The position numbers and the translations under genes were made by a program. Of a stretch of DNA of 21,810 nt, positions 7,749-15,814 are shown piece after piece. This DNA is from Dehalococcoidia bacterium. GTDB lineage: Bacteria > Chloroflexota > Dehalococcoidia > E44-bin15. Location of the stretch: the NCBI GenBank assembly GCA_030619615.1, contig JAUXBC010000006.1:1-21810 (forward strand). Direction: 5' to 3'. Below the pieces are notes generated by a model that was not told the DNA's origin, made no database searches, and saw only the letters and a program-made list of their open reading frames with translations. Every line of letters begins with the position of its first letter. The first letter of the stretch is position 1.

Positions 7749-8285
7749 GTGCAAAGTTTAATGACCGCTAAGGAAGCAGCAGATTATCTCAAATTGAATT
7801 ACATGACTGTTTACAAGCTGGCTCAGAGGGGCAGGATCCCCGCCTCCAAAGTAGGAGGGAACTGGAGGTTCAAAAAAGAGATCCTGGATGAATGGATCGC
7901 CAGGCAGGCGATTGCCCGTGAAGGGGATGTGCTCGTTGTTGATGACGACCCCAGGGTGCGTGAAGTGCTTAAAGACGCCATTACAGCGCAAGGTTATAAG
8001 GTGGTGGCTGTGGGAACCGGGGAGGAGGGTGTAGAGGAGGTGCGGAAGCGGCACTTCGACCTAATTTTCCTGGATCTGGTGTTGCCTGGCATCAGTGGAG
8101 TGGAGGCCCTCTCAGGCATAAAGGAAAAGGATAAGAAAGCAGTAGTGACCATCATCACCGGTTATGGTGACGATCCCATAGCTCTAGAGGCGATGTCCCT
8201 GGGACCTCTGTTTCTCATTAGAAAGCCCTTTCGGATAGAGGACATCGTAGAGGTTCTAAGTATACTGGTCAGGGGAAGACGCTAA
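7749..8285 (+). CDS. Excisionase-type HTH plus receiver domain response regulator
   Basis: The protein has a helix-turn-helix of the excisionase/HTH_17 kind at its N terminus (about 5-54: MTAKEAADYLKLNYMTVYKL, then a G-R-I-P-A-S-K-V-G-G-N-W-R-F wing and a DEWI end). A CheY-like receiver follows (about 58-178) with acidic residues DDD 65-67, phospho-acceptor Asp109, Thr137 and Lys159. Most response regulators have the receiver first, so the order is inverted. I choose GTG 7749 because AAAAGGGGG lies 9 nt upstream. The in-frame TTG at 7740 directly abuts that ribosome site and ATG 7761 is the other option. It is the first gene of the signalling operon and likely the DNA-binding output of the hybrid kinase encoded two genes on. 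The target may be its own promoter. Confidence 0.85.
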   Translation: MQSLMTAKEAADYLKLNYMTVYKLAQRGRIPASKVGGNWRFKKEILDEWIARQAIAREGDVLVVDDDPRVREVLKDAITAQGYKVVAVGTGEEGVEEVRKRHFDLIFLDLVLPGISGVEALSGIKEKDKKAVVTIITGYGDDPIALEAMSLGPLFLIRKPFRIEDIVEVLSILVRGRR

Positions 8286-8339
8286 TCAGCAATGGGGTAA
8301 GGCTAGAGCGAGGGCACTAAGGGTAAAGGAGGTTCCAAG

Positions 8340-9932
8340 ATGAGCACTGCCACGGGGCTACTGCGTGCGGGCAAGACCGAGGACGTTTGGCAGAAGTATT
8401 GCGGCTTCCTCGATCTAACCATTGAGGAGTTCATGGATACCCAGCGCCATCTACTATTGGAGCAGTTGGAGCTATTGAGCGACTGCGAGCTGGGGCAGAT
8501 AATGATGGGTGCCAGACCTACCTCCGTGGAGGAGTTTCGCCGTCAGGTCCCCCTCACCACCTATGAGGATTATGCTCCCTACCTGGTGAAGAAAAGGGAG
8601 GACGTTTTGCCAGAGGCGCCACTATTCTGGCAGCGCACCTCAGGAAGGTCTGCAGAATACCGCTTCAAATGGGTTCCTGTTACCGAGAGACTGTACAATG
8701 AGATAGGGACATACCTCGTTACCTGGGCCATTTTCTCCTCCTGTAGGGAAAGGGGCGACATTCTTCTCCGGGATCATGATAAGCTTCTTTACGGCATGGC
8801 TCCTCCCCCTTATCCTACCGGGGCCTTGGCGCGGGCGCTGCATAAAGAGCTGGTGCTTGATGTTTTCCCTCCCATGGGCAAAGCGGAGAGGATGGCTTTT
8901 CAAAGAAGGATGGATCAAGGTGTCGCCTCAGCAGTCTCCGAGGGGCTGGACTTTGTTTTTGCCCTTTCCAGCGTCCTGGTGGCGATAGGGGATCAGATTA
9001 GCCAGGGGATGAGTAAGGCCAATATTTCCAACTATTTTTCCAACCTCAAGGCTCTGCCTCGCGTGGCCAGGGGGCTCTTGAGAAGCAAGCTGGCAAGACG
9101 TCCTTTGCTTCCCAGGGATCTTTGGACCCTGAAAGGACTGGCATCCACAGGCACCGACAGCCAGGTATTTAGGGACAAGATAGCATACTATTGGGGAAGA
9201 CACGCCTTGGAGACCTATGCCTGCGCTGAGGCGGGTATCATTGCCATGCAAACCTGGGACTATGAGGACATGACCTTTGTCCCTACTATCGTCTTCCTTG
9301 AATTCATTCCTGAGGAGGAACACCTGAAATCGAAGCAGGATCCCGGCTATCAGCCATTGACCGTGCTCCTGAACCAGGTTGAGGCAGGGCACAGATACGA
9401 GCTGGTGTTTACCAGCCTCCAGGGGGGGCCCTTTGTCAGATATAGGATTGGCGATATGATCAAAGTAACTGCACTGCGCAATGAGAGGCTAAAAATAAAT
9501 CTTCCCCAGATAGCTGTTGACGCTCGCGTTGATGGCATCATCGACATCTGCGGCTTCGCCCGCCTCACGGAAAAGGCGATAAGTAAGGCCATCAGCAAAT
9601 CTACGCTCTCCTATGAGGGGTGGACGGCGAGGAAAGAGGTGCTGGATGATGGCCCCGTGCTTCACGTATACATCGAGCTAAAGGATCATCTTAATCCTCC
9701 CTCAGATGCTCGGTATGCCATCCATCGCAGCTTAAAAGAGCTGGATCATGACTATGCTGCTTTGGAAGATATGCTCCATTTTCAGCCATTGCGAGTAACC
9801 GTGCTCCCGGAAGGGGTATTTCAAAGGTATATGTTGGAGCAACAAGCTGCCGGCGCTGCTTCGGATCAGCTAAAGCCGCCGCAAATAGATCCCCCGGATG
9901 AGGTGATAAACAGGTTGCTGGGGAGGGGCTAG
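8340..9932 (+). CDS. GH3-family adenylate-forming enzyme (acyl-acid-amido synthetase-like)
   Basis: This 530-residue protein has the GH3 superfamily pattern known from plant auxin/jasmonate-amido synthetases and scattered bacterial relatives, which adenylate a carboxylic acid and join it to an amine such as an amino acid. ATP-binding motif 1 is seen at 99-115 (RTSGRSAEYRFKWVPVT), motif 2 at 292-299 (TYACAEAG) and motif 3 at 366-372 (VRYRIGD). The N-terminal part (Q-V-P-L-T-T-Y-E-D-Y, about 69-78) also fits. A strong GGAGGT ribosome site lies 6 nt before the ATG. The gaps are 54 nt to the preceding regulator and 19 nt to the following kinase, which places it inside a signalling operon. No signal peptide or membrane segment is visible. 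Substrates cannot be inferred; its context suggests making or removing a small signal, but that is a guess. Confidence 0.82.
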   Translation: MSTATGLLRAGKTEDVWQKYCGFLDLTIEEFMDTQRHLLLEQLELLSDCELGQIMMGARPTSVEEFRRQVPLTTYEDYAPYLVKKREDVLPEAPLFWQRTSGRSAEYRFKWVPVTERLYNEIGTYLVTWAIFSSCRERGDILLRDHDKLLYGMAPPPYPTGALARALHKELVLDVFPPMGKAERMAFQRRMDQGVASAVSEGLDFVFALSSVLVAIGDQISQGMSKANISNYFSNLKALPRVARGLLRSKLARRPLLPRDLWTLKGLASTGTDSQVFRDKIAYYWGRHALETYACAEAGIIAMQTWDYEDMTFVPTIVFLEFIPEEEHLKSKQDPGYQPLTVLLNQVEAGHRYELVFTSLQGGPFVRYRIGDMIKVTALRNERLKINLPQIAVDARVDGIIDICGFARLTEKAISKAISKSTLSYEGWTARKEVLDDGPVLHVYIELKDHLNPPSDARYAIHRSLKELDHDYAALEDMLHFQPLRVTVLPEGVFQRYMLEQQAAGAASDQLKPPQIDPPDEVINRLLGRG

Positions 9933-9951
9933 AGAAAACGGGTGTTCTGTT

Positions 9952-12900
9952 ATGAGCTTGGGTGTTAGTGCACTTATTCCTCTGGGCGCTTTCTGCGGCT
10001 TCCTTGTTCTCATAGTGATGGTGGCCCGGCAAAGCTTTAGAAGGAGGGTTAACCAGCTCTTTATCTGGTACGTCTTCCTTCTTGCTGCCTGGGCCTTTGG
10101 CTCCTTCATGGTCTACGCCAACTTCCCGGGCGTGAGTTCCTTTGTCTGGAACAGCTTCCTGATTGTGCCCCTCATGGCCGCTTCCGTGGCCTTCTTTCAC
10201 TTTGTGCACGTCTTCCTCAGGAAACCTGAGCCTCTATTATGTCTTTCTTTAGGCTATGGACTGTGCCTCATCTTTGCCATCACCGCCGCCCTGGGCTATA
10301 CCGTAAGTTACGCCTACTGGGAAGAGGGGGTCTACCATCTTGAGCTGGGGATCGCCACCTATCTCATGACACCCGTCGCCCTTTCCTTCGTAGGGGGGTC
10401 CATCGTCAAACTGGTACAGGGGTATCGGAGGACGAAAGACCCCTTTACTCGCAACCGGATTTTCTACCCGTTAGTAGGTATCTCTGTCGCTGGCGTGCTC
10501 TCCTTGACAAACTTCCTCCCTGGTTGGAAGTGGTACCCTGTGGATCAGGCGGGCAACCTGTTTAACGCTTCCCTGCTCTCCTATGCTGTCCTCAGGTATA
10601 GGCTTGTTGACATCGGCATTGCCCTTCGCCGCGGATTCCTTTATTCGGCGCTCACCATGTTCATTTTGGCCGTTTTCCTTATCGTCGCCTTTGTTTTGCA
10701 ATCAGCCTTTCGTGGTCAAATGGGCTACGGTTTTTGGCTCTCAGCGGTGATCATGGCGCTCATCATCGCCGCAGTCTTCCGCCCGGCGCACGGCTTCGCT
10801 CAGCGGTGGATCGATCGTCTTTTCTACAGGGAGGCCTACGATTATCGCCGCACCCTGAGGACCTCGAGCCAAAAGATGAGCGCTATGCTCGATCTGGAGG
10901 AGCTGGCGGACTGGCTGGTGGATAATCTCATGGTGACGATGGGGGCGGCAAAGGGTGGTCTTTTCCTCCTTGATAAAGAAACAGAGCGATATATTCCCAC
11001 AGTGTTGAAGGGATATGATGACCCTGCGGTGAACAAGATTAGGCTCAGGGCCGATAACCCGGTGGTGAAACGCCTCAGCCAAGGAAATGCTTGTTTGACA
11101 GGGGATGATATAGACCGCCTCCCCCAGCTTCGCAGCCTTTGGAAATCGGAGCGGGGACAACTAAAGCAGTTGCAGACTGCGGTGGTGGTGCCTTTGAAGG
11201 CCAAGGACGACCTGATCGGCATTGTTGTTCTTGGTCTGAAGATGTCTGAAGAGCTCTATTCCTTCGATGACCTGGAGCTCCTTCTTACTGTGGCCCACCA
11301 GGCGGTGGTCGCTGTGGAGAATGCCCGACTTTATCAACAGGCCAAAGATGCTGCGGAGAAGACAGCGGTGCTCAATGAGCTGACAAAGATCCTCAGTTCC
11401 AGCCTGAACATCGAGCAGGTATTTCGAGCCTTTGCCGCCGGAGCAAAGAAAATTGTGGATTTCGATCAGGCCAGTATCAACCTGGTTGACGAAAAGGAGC
11501 AAAAGGTGCGAGTCCTTGCCCTCTCCCAGGAGACACCATCAAAGGTGGAGGAGGGAGATGTTCTCCCCCTAAAGGGGTCTGGAACAGAATGGGTTGTCCT
11601 CAGTAGAAGGGCTCACATTGAGGGAGATGTTACCCAGGAGCATCGATTTCCCTCAGACGACCTTCTTATTGCCCAGGGATTCAGATCGACAATCCGCCTA
11701 CCCTTGATATCCAAAGGCAGAGCTTTTGGAACCTTTAACCTGAGAAGCTGCCGTCCCCATGCCTATGGGGAGGATGATTTGAAAATTCTGGAGCAGATCT
11801 CCGCTCAGTTAGCGGTCGCCATTGAGAATGCCCGCCTCTACGAGGAGACGAGACGAGCCTACGAAGAGCTAAAGGCGGCACAGGATTACATGGTCCAGTC
11901 GGAGAGGCTGAGGGCTCTGGGGGAGATGGCAGGTGGTGTCGCCCACGACTTCAACAACATCCTTGCAGTGATTCTAGGCAGGGCTCAGTTGGCTCTGGAG
12001 GATGCCAAGGAGTCCAGGTTAAAAAAGAGCCTCCAGATTATCGAGCAGACCGCTCTCGACGCTGCAAAGACCGTGCGTCGCCTTCAGGATTTTACCAGGG
12101 TGAGGGTGGATCGAGAATTCGAAAGTGTCAACCTTAACCAGCTGGTGAGGGGTGCCTTGCAGATGGTGGAACCCCGCAGGGCGGAACGCCAGGAAACAGG
12201 GGGTGTTGAGATAGAGATCAGTGCCCAACTAGATAAGGTGCCCCCTGTGGAGGGCAATCCGGCGGAGTTAAGGGAAGCTTTGATGAACATTATCTTCAAT
12301 GCCATGGATGCCATGCCCGAGGGGGGCAAGATCACCATAAAGAGCGAGCAGGAGGATAGCTGGGTGGTTCTTTCCATCAGTGACACAGGCGTTGGCATCC
12401 CTGAGGAAATGAAAGGGAAGATCTTCGACCCCTTCTTTACCACTAAGAGTCCTGAAGGCATCGGGCTCGGGCTCAGCGTGACCTATGGTATTGTCACCAG
12501 GCATGGCGGGAGCATTGAGGTAGATAGCAGATCTGGAGAGGGTTCTACCTTCTATATAAGGCTGCCTGTGGCCACTGGCTCGAGAAGGAGAAGGCGCCGC
12601 GCCGATATGATATCCTCCACCAGGATGGCAACGATACTCGTGGTGGATGACGATGTGCAGGTGAGCGAGGTTCTTGAGCTCATGCTCACTCAGCTAGGTC
12701 ACCGAGTAACGGTGGCCGCAAGGGGGGAGGAGGCCATTAGTGCCTTTGAAAAGGATAACTGCGATCTGGTGATAACCGACCTGGGGATGCAAGATATGTC
12801 GGGGCGGGAGGTTGCCAGGGCGGTGAAGGAGAGGAAGCCGGGGACGCCAGTAGTTCTGATCACAGGGTGGGGGGTGCAACTGGATGCCGGGGAGATGGAG

Positions 12901-12990
12901 AGAATAGGTGTTGATGGGGTGATTGCGAAACCCTTTAGCAAAGAAGCGCTTTCAGCACAGGTGGCGGAGTTGTTGAACAGTAAGGATTGA
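9952..12990 (+). CDS. Membrane hybrid histidine kinase (7TM, 2 GAF, HisKA, HATPase, receiver)
   Basis: This 1012-residue sensor starts with about seven to eight hydrophobic helices within residues 5-278, a histidine-kinase 7TM-type input region. Two GAF domains follow (about 310-460 and 470-630), then a dimerisation domain with phospho-acceptor His665 in GGVAHDFNNIL. The ATPase domain has an N box with Asn779/Asn783, a G1 box DTGVGIP (811-817), an F box and a G2 box GIGLGLS (836-842). An Arg-rich linker (878-883) leads to a C-terminal receiver with DDD 899-901, phospho-acceptor Asp943 and Lys993. All catalytic residues are present. The ribosome site (GGGTG, 7 nt before ATG) is weak and the gene begins 19 nt after the GH3 stop, which suggests coupling. 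The stimulus is unknown. Likely phosphate acceptors are its own receiver and the receivers of the flanking operon genes. Confidence 0.93.
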   Translation: MSLGVSALIPLGAFCGFLVLIVMVARQSFRRRVNQLFIWYVFLLAAWAFGSFMVYANFPGVSSFVWNSFLIVPLMAASVAFFHFVHVFLRKPEPLLCLSLGYGLCLIFAITAALGYTVSYAYWEEGVYHLELGIATYLMTPVALSFVGGSIVKLVQGYRRTKDPFTRNRIFYPLVGISVAGVLSLTNFLPGWKWYPVDQAGNLFNASLLSYAVLRYRLVDIGIALRRGFLYSALTMFILAVFLIVAFVLQSAFRGQMGYGFWLSAVIMALIIAAVFRPAHGFAQRWIDRLFYREAYDYRRTLRTSSQKMSAMLDLEELADWLVDNLMVTMGAAKGGLFLLDKETERYIPTVLKGYDDPAVNKIRLRADNPVVKRLSQGNACLTGDDIDRLPQLRSLWKSERGQLKQLQTAVVVPLKAKDDLIGIVVLGLKMSEELYSFDDLELLLTVAHQAVVAVENARLYQQAKDAAEKTAVLNELTKILSSSLNIEQVFRAFAAGAKKIVDFDQASINLVDEKEQKVRVLALSQETPSKVEEGDVLPLKGSGTEWVVLSRRAHIEGDVTQEHRFPSDDLLIAQGFRSTIRLPLISKGRAFGTFNLRSCRPHAYGEDDLKILEQISAQLAVAIENARLYEETRRAYEELKAAQDYMVQSERLRALGEMAGGVAHDFNNILAVILGRAQLALEDAKESRLKKSLQIIEQTALDAAKTVRRLQDFTRVRVDREFESVNLNQLVRGALQMVEPRRAERQETGGVEIEISAQLDKVPPVEGNPAELREALMNIIFNAMDAMPEGGKITIKSEQEDSWVVLSISDTGVGIPEEMKGKIFDPFFTTKSPEGIGLGLSVTYGIVTRHGGSIEVDSRSGEGSTFYIRLPVATGSRRRRRRADMISSTRMATILVVDDDVQVSEVLELMLTQLGHRVTVAARGEEAISAFEKDNCDLVITDLGMQDMSGREVARAVKERKPGTPVVLITGWGVQLDAGEMERIGVDGVIAKPFSKEALSAQVAELLNSKD

Positions 12991-13023
12991 GCGCTACCAT
13001 GCTGACATCTGAAAGGGGGATCG

Positions 13024-14505
13024 GTGAAAATGAAAGCGGATAGAATTCTAATTGTTGATGATGAGCCCTGGGCTCGGGAGATGATGCAGGAGATCCTTGA
13101 GCGAGAGGGCTATCATGCCATTGCCGTGGGAAGCGGAGACGATGCCCTGCGCCGGGCCGAGGGCGAGTGTTTTGACCTACTCCTTGCCGATATCGTCATG
13201 CCCCGTATGGGTGGCCTTGAGCTGGTTAAGGAATTTCGGGAGATGAGCCCTGAGACCATCCCCCTTTTGATCACAGGATATGCCAGTATCGAAACGGCGC
13301 AGGCGGCGATGCGGCAGGGGGTCTATGATTATATCGTTAAACCCTTTGATCGGGCTGACCTTTGCGCTGCCGTAGCCAAGGCCTTGCGCAGGAAAAGGCT
13401 TACCGAGGAGAACTTCCGTCTCAAGGAGCTGGTGGGACTATATGAGGTGAGCCAGTCCATGGTTACCAGCAAAGAACAGAGGGAGGTGCTGGAATTTGTC
13501 CTTGATACCGCGGTAAATCAGACAAGGTCCAGCGGTGGCGCCGTTCTCCTTTTCGATACATCGAGGCAGGGGCTTGTGATCGCTGCTGCCCTAGGAGGAT
13601 GGGAGCCTGCCGCCCGATTGGCCAATGCTATGCTGGGGGAGGGCATAGACTCCTGGATTGCGAAAATGAGCCGCCCCACCCTTTTTACCGATGTGGAGCC
13701 GCATCCCCTTTTTGCCCTGGTTCGCCAGTTATATCCTGATCAGCAGTTGATCGCCCCCGGTTCCAAGGGCGTAGAGATGTTGCTAATGCCCATAAGGAGC
13801 GAAAAGGAGATTTTTGGCGTGCTGAATGTCTATAGAGAGGGGGAAGCGGAGCTGCTCAGCCAGAGCGATCTAAAGCTGCTTACCATCCTTGCTGCTCAGG
13901 CAGGCACATCGATAAAGAGTCGTCAGTTGTTCTTCGAGCTAGAAGAGGGCTGTTTTGCCACCCTCCGCTCCATAGCCTCGCAGGTCGATGGGAGGAGTCC
14001 CTACACCCAAGGGCATATGGAAAGGGTGGCTCGGCTGAGCGAGCGGCTTGGCAGTAGGATGGGTTTTGGTGAGGCGGAGATGAGGACGATGCACTTGGGG
14101 GCAGTTATTCACGATATCGGGCTAATCAGTGTAAGCGAGGCCATCCTGAACCTGCCTGCTGAGCTGACGGAAAAAGAGTGGGCTATGATGAAACTTCACC
14201 CCATAATTGGAGACCAGATGCTGGCCCCTCTTCGGTTCCTATCGGAGGCTCGCTATATCGTAAGGCATCACCATGAACACTTAGATGGCACAGGCTACCC
14301 AGATGGTCTCTCAGGCGGGGAGATAACGCCTGTACTCGGTGTGGTGTCCTTATGTGATACCTATGATGCAATAACTTCGCCGCGCCCCTGGCGCCAGGCC
14401 CTTGCCCGAGACGAAGCGATTGCCGTGCTGCTGAAGGGCAAGGGCACAGAATTTGACCCCGAAATAGTGGACGCTTTTGTGGATGCGATAGAGGAGATCC
14501 TTTGA
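13024..14505 (+). CDS. Response regulator with receiver, GAF and HD-GYP domains
   Basis: This 493-residue protein has a receiver (about 5-122; DD 12-13, phospho-acceptor Asp56, Thr84, Lys106), a GAF domain (about 135-300) and an HD-GYP domain (about 310-490). The metal-binding set is complete: His331 in GHMERV, HD pair His363-Asp364, His392, the H-H-H-E-H run at 415-419, GYP 424-426 and Asp445 in SLCDTYDAI. HD-GYP proteins hydrolyse cyclic di-GMP or related dinucleotides, so this is a plausible second output of the hybrid kinase 33 nt upstream. A GGGGG ribosome site precedes GTG 13024 by 5 nt; ATG 13030 is an equally possible start. The stop lies only 29 nt from that of the convergent tubulin-like gene. 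No GGDEF cyclase is in the window. Confidence 0.93.
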   Translation: MKMKADRILIVDDEPWAREMMQEILEREGYHAIAVGSGDDALRRAEGECFDLLLADIVMPRMGGLELVKEFREMSPETIPLLITGYASIETAQAAMRQGVYDYIVKPFDRADLCAAVAKALRRKRLTEENFRLKELVGLYEVSQSMVTSKEQREVLEFVLDTAVNQTRSSGGAVLLFDTSRQGLVIAAALGGWEPAARLANAMLGEGIDSWIAKMSRPTLFTDVEPHPLFALVRQLYPDQQLIAPGSKGVEMLLMPIRSEKEIFGVLNVYREGEAELLSQSDLKLLTILAAQAGTSIKSRQLFFELEEGCFATLRSIASQVDGRSPYTQGHMERVARLSERLGSRMGFGEAEMRTMHLGAVIHDIGLISVSEAILNLPAELTEKEWAMMKLHPIIGDQMLAPLRFLSEARYIVRHHHEHLDGTGYPDGLSGGEITPVLGVVSLCDTYDAITSPRPWRQALARDEAIAVLLKGKGTEFDPEIVDAFVDAIEEIL

Positions 14506-14534
14506 TTTGCCGCCTTAAAGGGAAGCCATCGCTT

Positions 14535-15710
14535 CTACAGTAGCGAGGGTATATCCTTTGAGGCCTCTTCTATCTCCCTAAGCTTCGCCTCCGCCTCCTC
14601 ATGTCTCTTCTTCATCGTGGGAATGGACTCTGTTACTCTGTAATAGAAATCCCTCACCCTTTCCACGTCGCTAAGCTGGGACAGGAGCAGCGTTATATTT
14701 ACCTCTGCCCTTTCTCTGGGGTAATCACCGGCTCTGATCATCGCATCTTCCGCCAGCTCCCTAAAGTAATCCCCGATCTCCTTGAGGATATCGACATTCA
14801 TTTCCTTTGTTGGAGCTGACAGTAGATATAAGGCGCTCCCTGCATCCCTTGGCTTACAGTTAACGGAAAGCTCGCTTAGGGCCTCATCCATTGCCTCTAT
14901 CCCTTTGTGGGTCTCCTTCCCCTTTTCCCTGAAGTCTCGCGCCCTTTCCCAGGGTAGCCTGATTGTCGCTAGCGTTGAACGGCCAAAGCCGATTACCGTC
15001 CATCCCCCCAGTGTCTGTACTATATCGCCGGCATCAACCGTCCTTGCCCCAATACGCTTTCTTTTTTTCTCCTCGCCGGCGCACAGTAGATTGTAGAAGG
15101 GATCCACTATCTGCCTATTGATCTTGTCCATATTGCTTATCAGGCTTGAATCCTTCCTCAGATACCTTTGATTGTCAATGAGGAAAACTGCATCCGCCGC
15201 CTCATATGCAGACTTGAGGCATGTCGCTGTGTTGTAAATACATCTCTCCTCATTTTTCTCCTCGTGTTCAAAGGGAAGGACAATCAGAGCATAGACTGGC
15301 TTATCTATGTAGCGCTCCTTGATGGCCTCGCTGATCACCGGGAGCCCTCCAGAGCCTGTGCCTCCGGCAGCAGCGCCAACTATCAAGAAGGCGTCAGTCT
15401 CATAGAACCTTTTAGTGGTTCTTATGGCATCGATAACCTTATCGACGCCCTCTCTTATTATCTGGGCACCAAGCTCATTTATCTTGCCCACGCCGTGACC
15501 GCCCGTCTTTCGCCCCCCTAGGAGGATTCTATGCTGGAAATCGCTGCGTATAGTTCTCAGTCCTGTCAGGTCAGCTTCATCGCTATTCACTGCAAAGGCG
15601 CCGGTGATGATCTCGATACCTCGCTGAGATGAGGCTCTTTTGCCCATCAGGGCAAACTCATCGGCAACTCTTCCACCACACTGTCCCAATCCTACAACAA
15701 CCAACTTCAT
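14535..15710 (-). CDS. CetZ-like tubulin/FtsZ-superfamily GTPase
   Basis: This 391-residue protein opens with the tubulin-family nucleotide loop VVGLGQCGGRVADEF (5-19) and has the signature loop GAAAGGTGSGG (112-122). The T7-type catalytic loop reads VDAGDI with Asp226 and Asp229, so both nucleotide binding and self-activated hydrolysis on polymerisation look possible. The N-terminal half matches my memory of archaeal CetZ proteins better than FtsZ: FAVNSDEADLTGL, then GHGVGKINELGAQ, then D-A-F-L-I-V-G, then KPVYALIVLP. The charged, helical C terminus (about 345-391) lacks the usual FtsZ C-terminal peptide. It is transcribed alone from a strong predicted promoter with a GGAGGT ribosome site. 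Division FtsZ is not in the window. CetZ controls cell shape in haloarchaea; the role here is unknown. Confidence 0.85.
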   Translation of the reverse strand: MKLVVVGLGQCGGRVADEFALMGKRASSQRGIEIITGAFAVNSDEADLTGLRTIRSDFQHRILLGGRKTGGHGVGKINELGAQIIREGVDKVIDAIRTTKRFYETDAFLIVGAAAGGTGSGGLPVISEAIKERYIDKPVYALIVLPFEHEEKNEERCIYNTATCLKSAYEAADAVFLIDNQRYLRKDSSLISNMDKINRQIVDPFYNLLCAGEEKKRKRIGARTVDAGDIVQTLGGWTVIGFGRSTLATIRLPWERARDFREKGKETHKGIEAMDEALSELSVNCKPRDAGSALYLLSAPTKEMNVDILKEIGDYFRELAEDAMIRAGDYPRERAEVNITLLLSQLSDVERVRDFYYRVTESIPTMKKRHEEAEAKLREIEEASKDIPSLL

Positions 15711-15750
15711 CTCTTACCTCCATTTCCTCTGGAATAAAGATTTTGGGCCA

Positions 15751-15787
15751 TTTTATCTCATTTTAATCTTTCTTTCATCTCATTCTA
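15751..15787. repeat. Two 15-bp direct repeats at the cetZ-like promoter
   Basis: TTTTATCTCATTTTA (15751-15765) and TTTCATCTCATTCTA (15773-15787) match at 13 of 15 positions and are 22 bp apart, about two helical turns. On the gene strand each copy begins with a -10-like hexamer (TAGAAT, TAAAAT). They may be regulator sites or duplicated start elements. Confidence 0.6.
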
Positions 15788-15811
15788 GACATAAACCCCC
15801 TCAGTTGTCAA
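15782..15811 (-). promoter_or_regulatory. Predicted sigma-70 promoter of the cetZ-like gene
   Basis: A perfect TTGACA (15811-15806) precedes TAGAAT (15787-15782) with an 18-bp spacer. The -35 box begins 3 bp after the thiolase stop codon, so the tubulin gene can be expressed independently of the upstream operon. Confidence 0.7.
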
Positions 15812-15814
15812 GTC

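Noticed and set aside
9691..10209. Minus-strand open frame of 172 codons across the GH3/kinase junction
   Set aside because: It is antisense to two well-supported genes, and its His/Lys/Pro-rich translation has no domain pattern.
12608..12990. Possible separate receiver gene at the end of the hybrid kinase, using internal ATG codons
   Set aside because: The frame is continuous through the Arg-rich linker, there is no stop or clear ribosome site, and C-terminal receivers are normal in hybrid kinases.
14522..14535. Small hairpin GAAGC-CATC-GCTTC between the HD-GYP and cetZ-like genes
   Set aside because: A 5-bp stem without a T run on either side is too weak to call a terminator.
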